From: Brachionus plicatilis
Taxonomy: Eukaryota > Rotifera > Eurotatoria > Ploima > Brachionidae
Direction: 5' to 3'
Assembly: GCA_010279815.1 (NCBI GenBank)
Contig: QEOQ01000433.1
Coordinates: 9,022-73,021 of the forward strand
Length of the DNA: 64,000 nt
How positions within the stretch are numbered: position 1 is the first letter of the stretch; each line of letters begins with the position of its first letter. Below are positions 63,936 to 64,000 of the stretch, piece after piece. The position numbers were made by a program, and so were the translations under genes. A model generated the notes under the pieces. That model was not told the DNA's origin and did not search any database. It saw only the letters and a list, made by a program, of their open reading frames with translations.

Positions 63936-64000
63936 AAATCAGACTTGTGCGTAAGTCACTAAGTCAAAGTCAAGTCACGGACTTGACTTAAGATTTTTTT
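63936..64000. repeat. aagtc-rich repeat end
   Basis: The last bases contain taagtcactaagtcaaagtcaagtcacggacttgacttaag, the same short-motif sequence found in the elements at 570, 9900, 12650 and 26050. The window ends inside it. Confidence 0.6.

Overview
This is a eukaryotic nuclear window, very AT-rich and loaded with repeats. Introns, AATAAA-type signals, a nuclear-style tRNA, LINE fragments, a mitochondrial carrier and an animal-type CCDC57 homologue point to a small invertebrate. My best guess is a monogonont rotifer of the Brachionus type, because of the 52-57 bp introns, the base composition, and the mix of lineage-expanded coiled-coil/MATH genes, LINEs and short inverted-repeat elements. 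The species is inference; the eukaryotic and animal calls are firm.

Region 1 (about 1.5-32.6 kb) is a cluster of one gene family. Each member has a short zinc-finger-like head (CGF, then CPxC, H and C), a charged coiled coil, and, unless truncated, a C-terminal MATH (TRAF-like) domain. Some members carry one head-plus-coil module and others two in tandem. Six are open over their full length (1551-2954 lacks the MATH domain). The rest are broken: one is split by a LINE, one has a single nonsense codon, and four are fragments. A two-module/one-module gene pair plus its flanks has been tandemly duplicated (4.2-9.8 kb and 13.4-20.4 kb). Inverted-repeat elements fill the gaps.

Region 2 (33.0-35.9 kb) holds an intact three-exon CCDC57-like coiled-coil gene. 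Region 3 (36.6-49.4 kb) is repeat-dominated. It contains a pogo/Tigger-like MITE, a relic of a transposase-type zinc finger, fold-back elements, a LINE tail, and one intact 676-residue ABC-type ATPase fused to a probable PD-(D/E)xK-like nuclease domain (a Crinkler-like architecture), with at least three decayed copies or fragments around it. That ATPase/nuclease set is the most unusual system seen here.

Region 4 (50.6-64 kb) has a two-exon gene for a 14-residue-repeat coiled coil, tRNA-Phe(GAA), a secreted DD3-3-like gene with a 2.6 kb intron that hosts a hAT-like MITE, a 700 bp palindromic element, an intronless GC-rich mitochondrial phosphate carrier gene (SLC25A3), a 41-bp minisatellite and a decayed LINE ORF1. 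Apart from the family cluster, the genes are independent housekeeping or structural loci and no operon-like organisation is expected.
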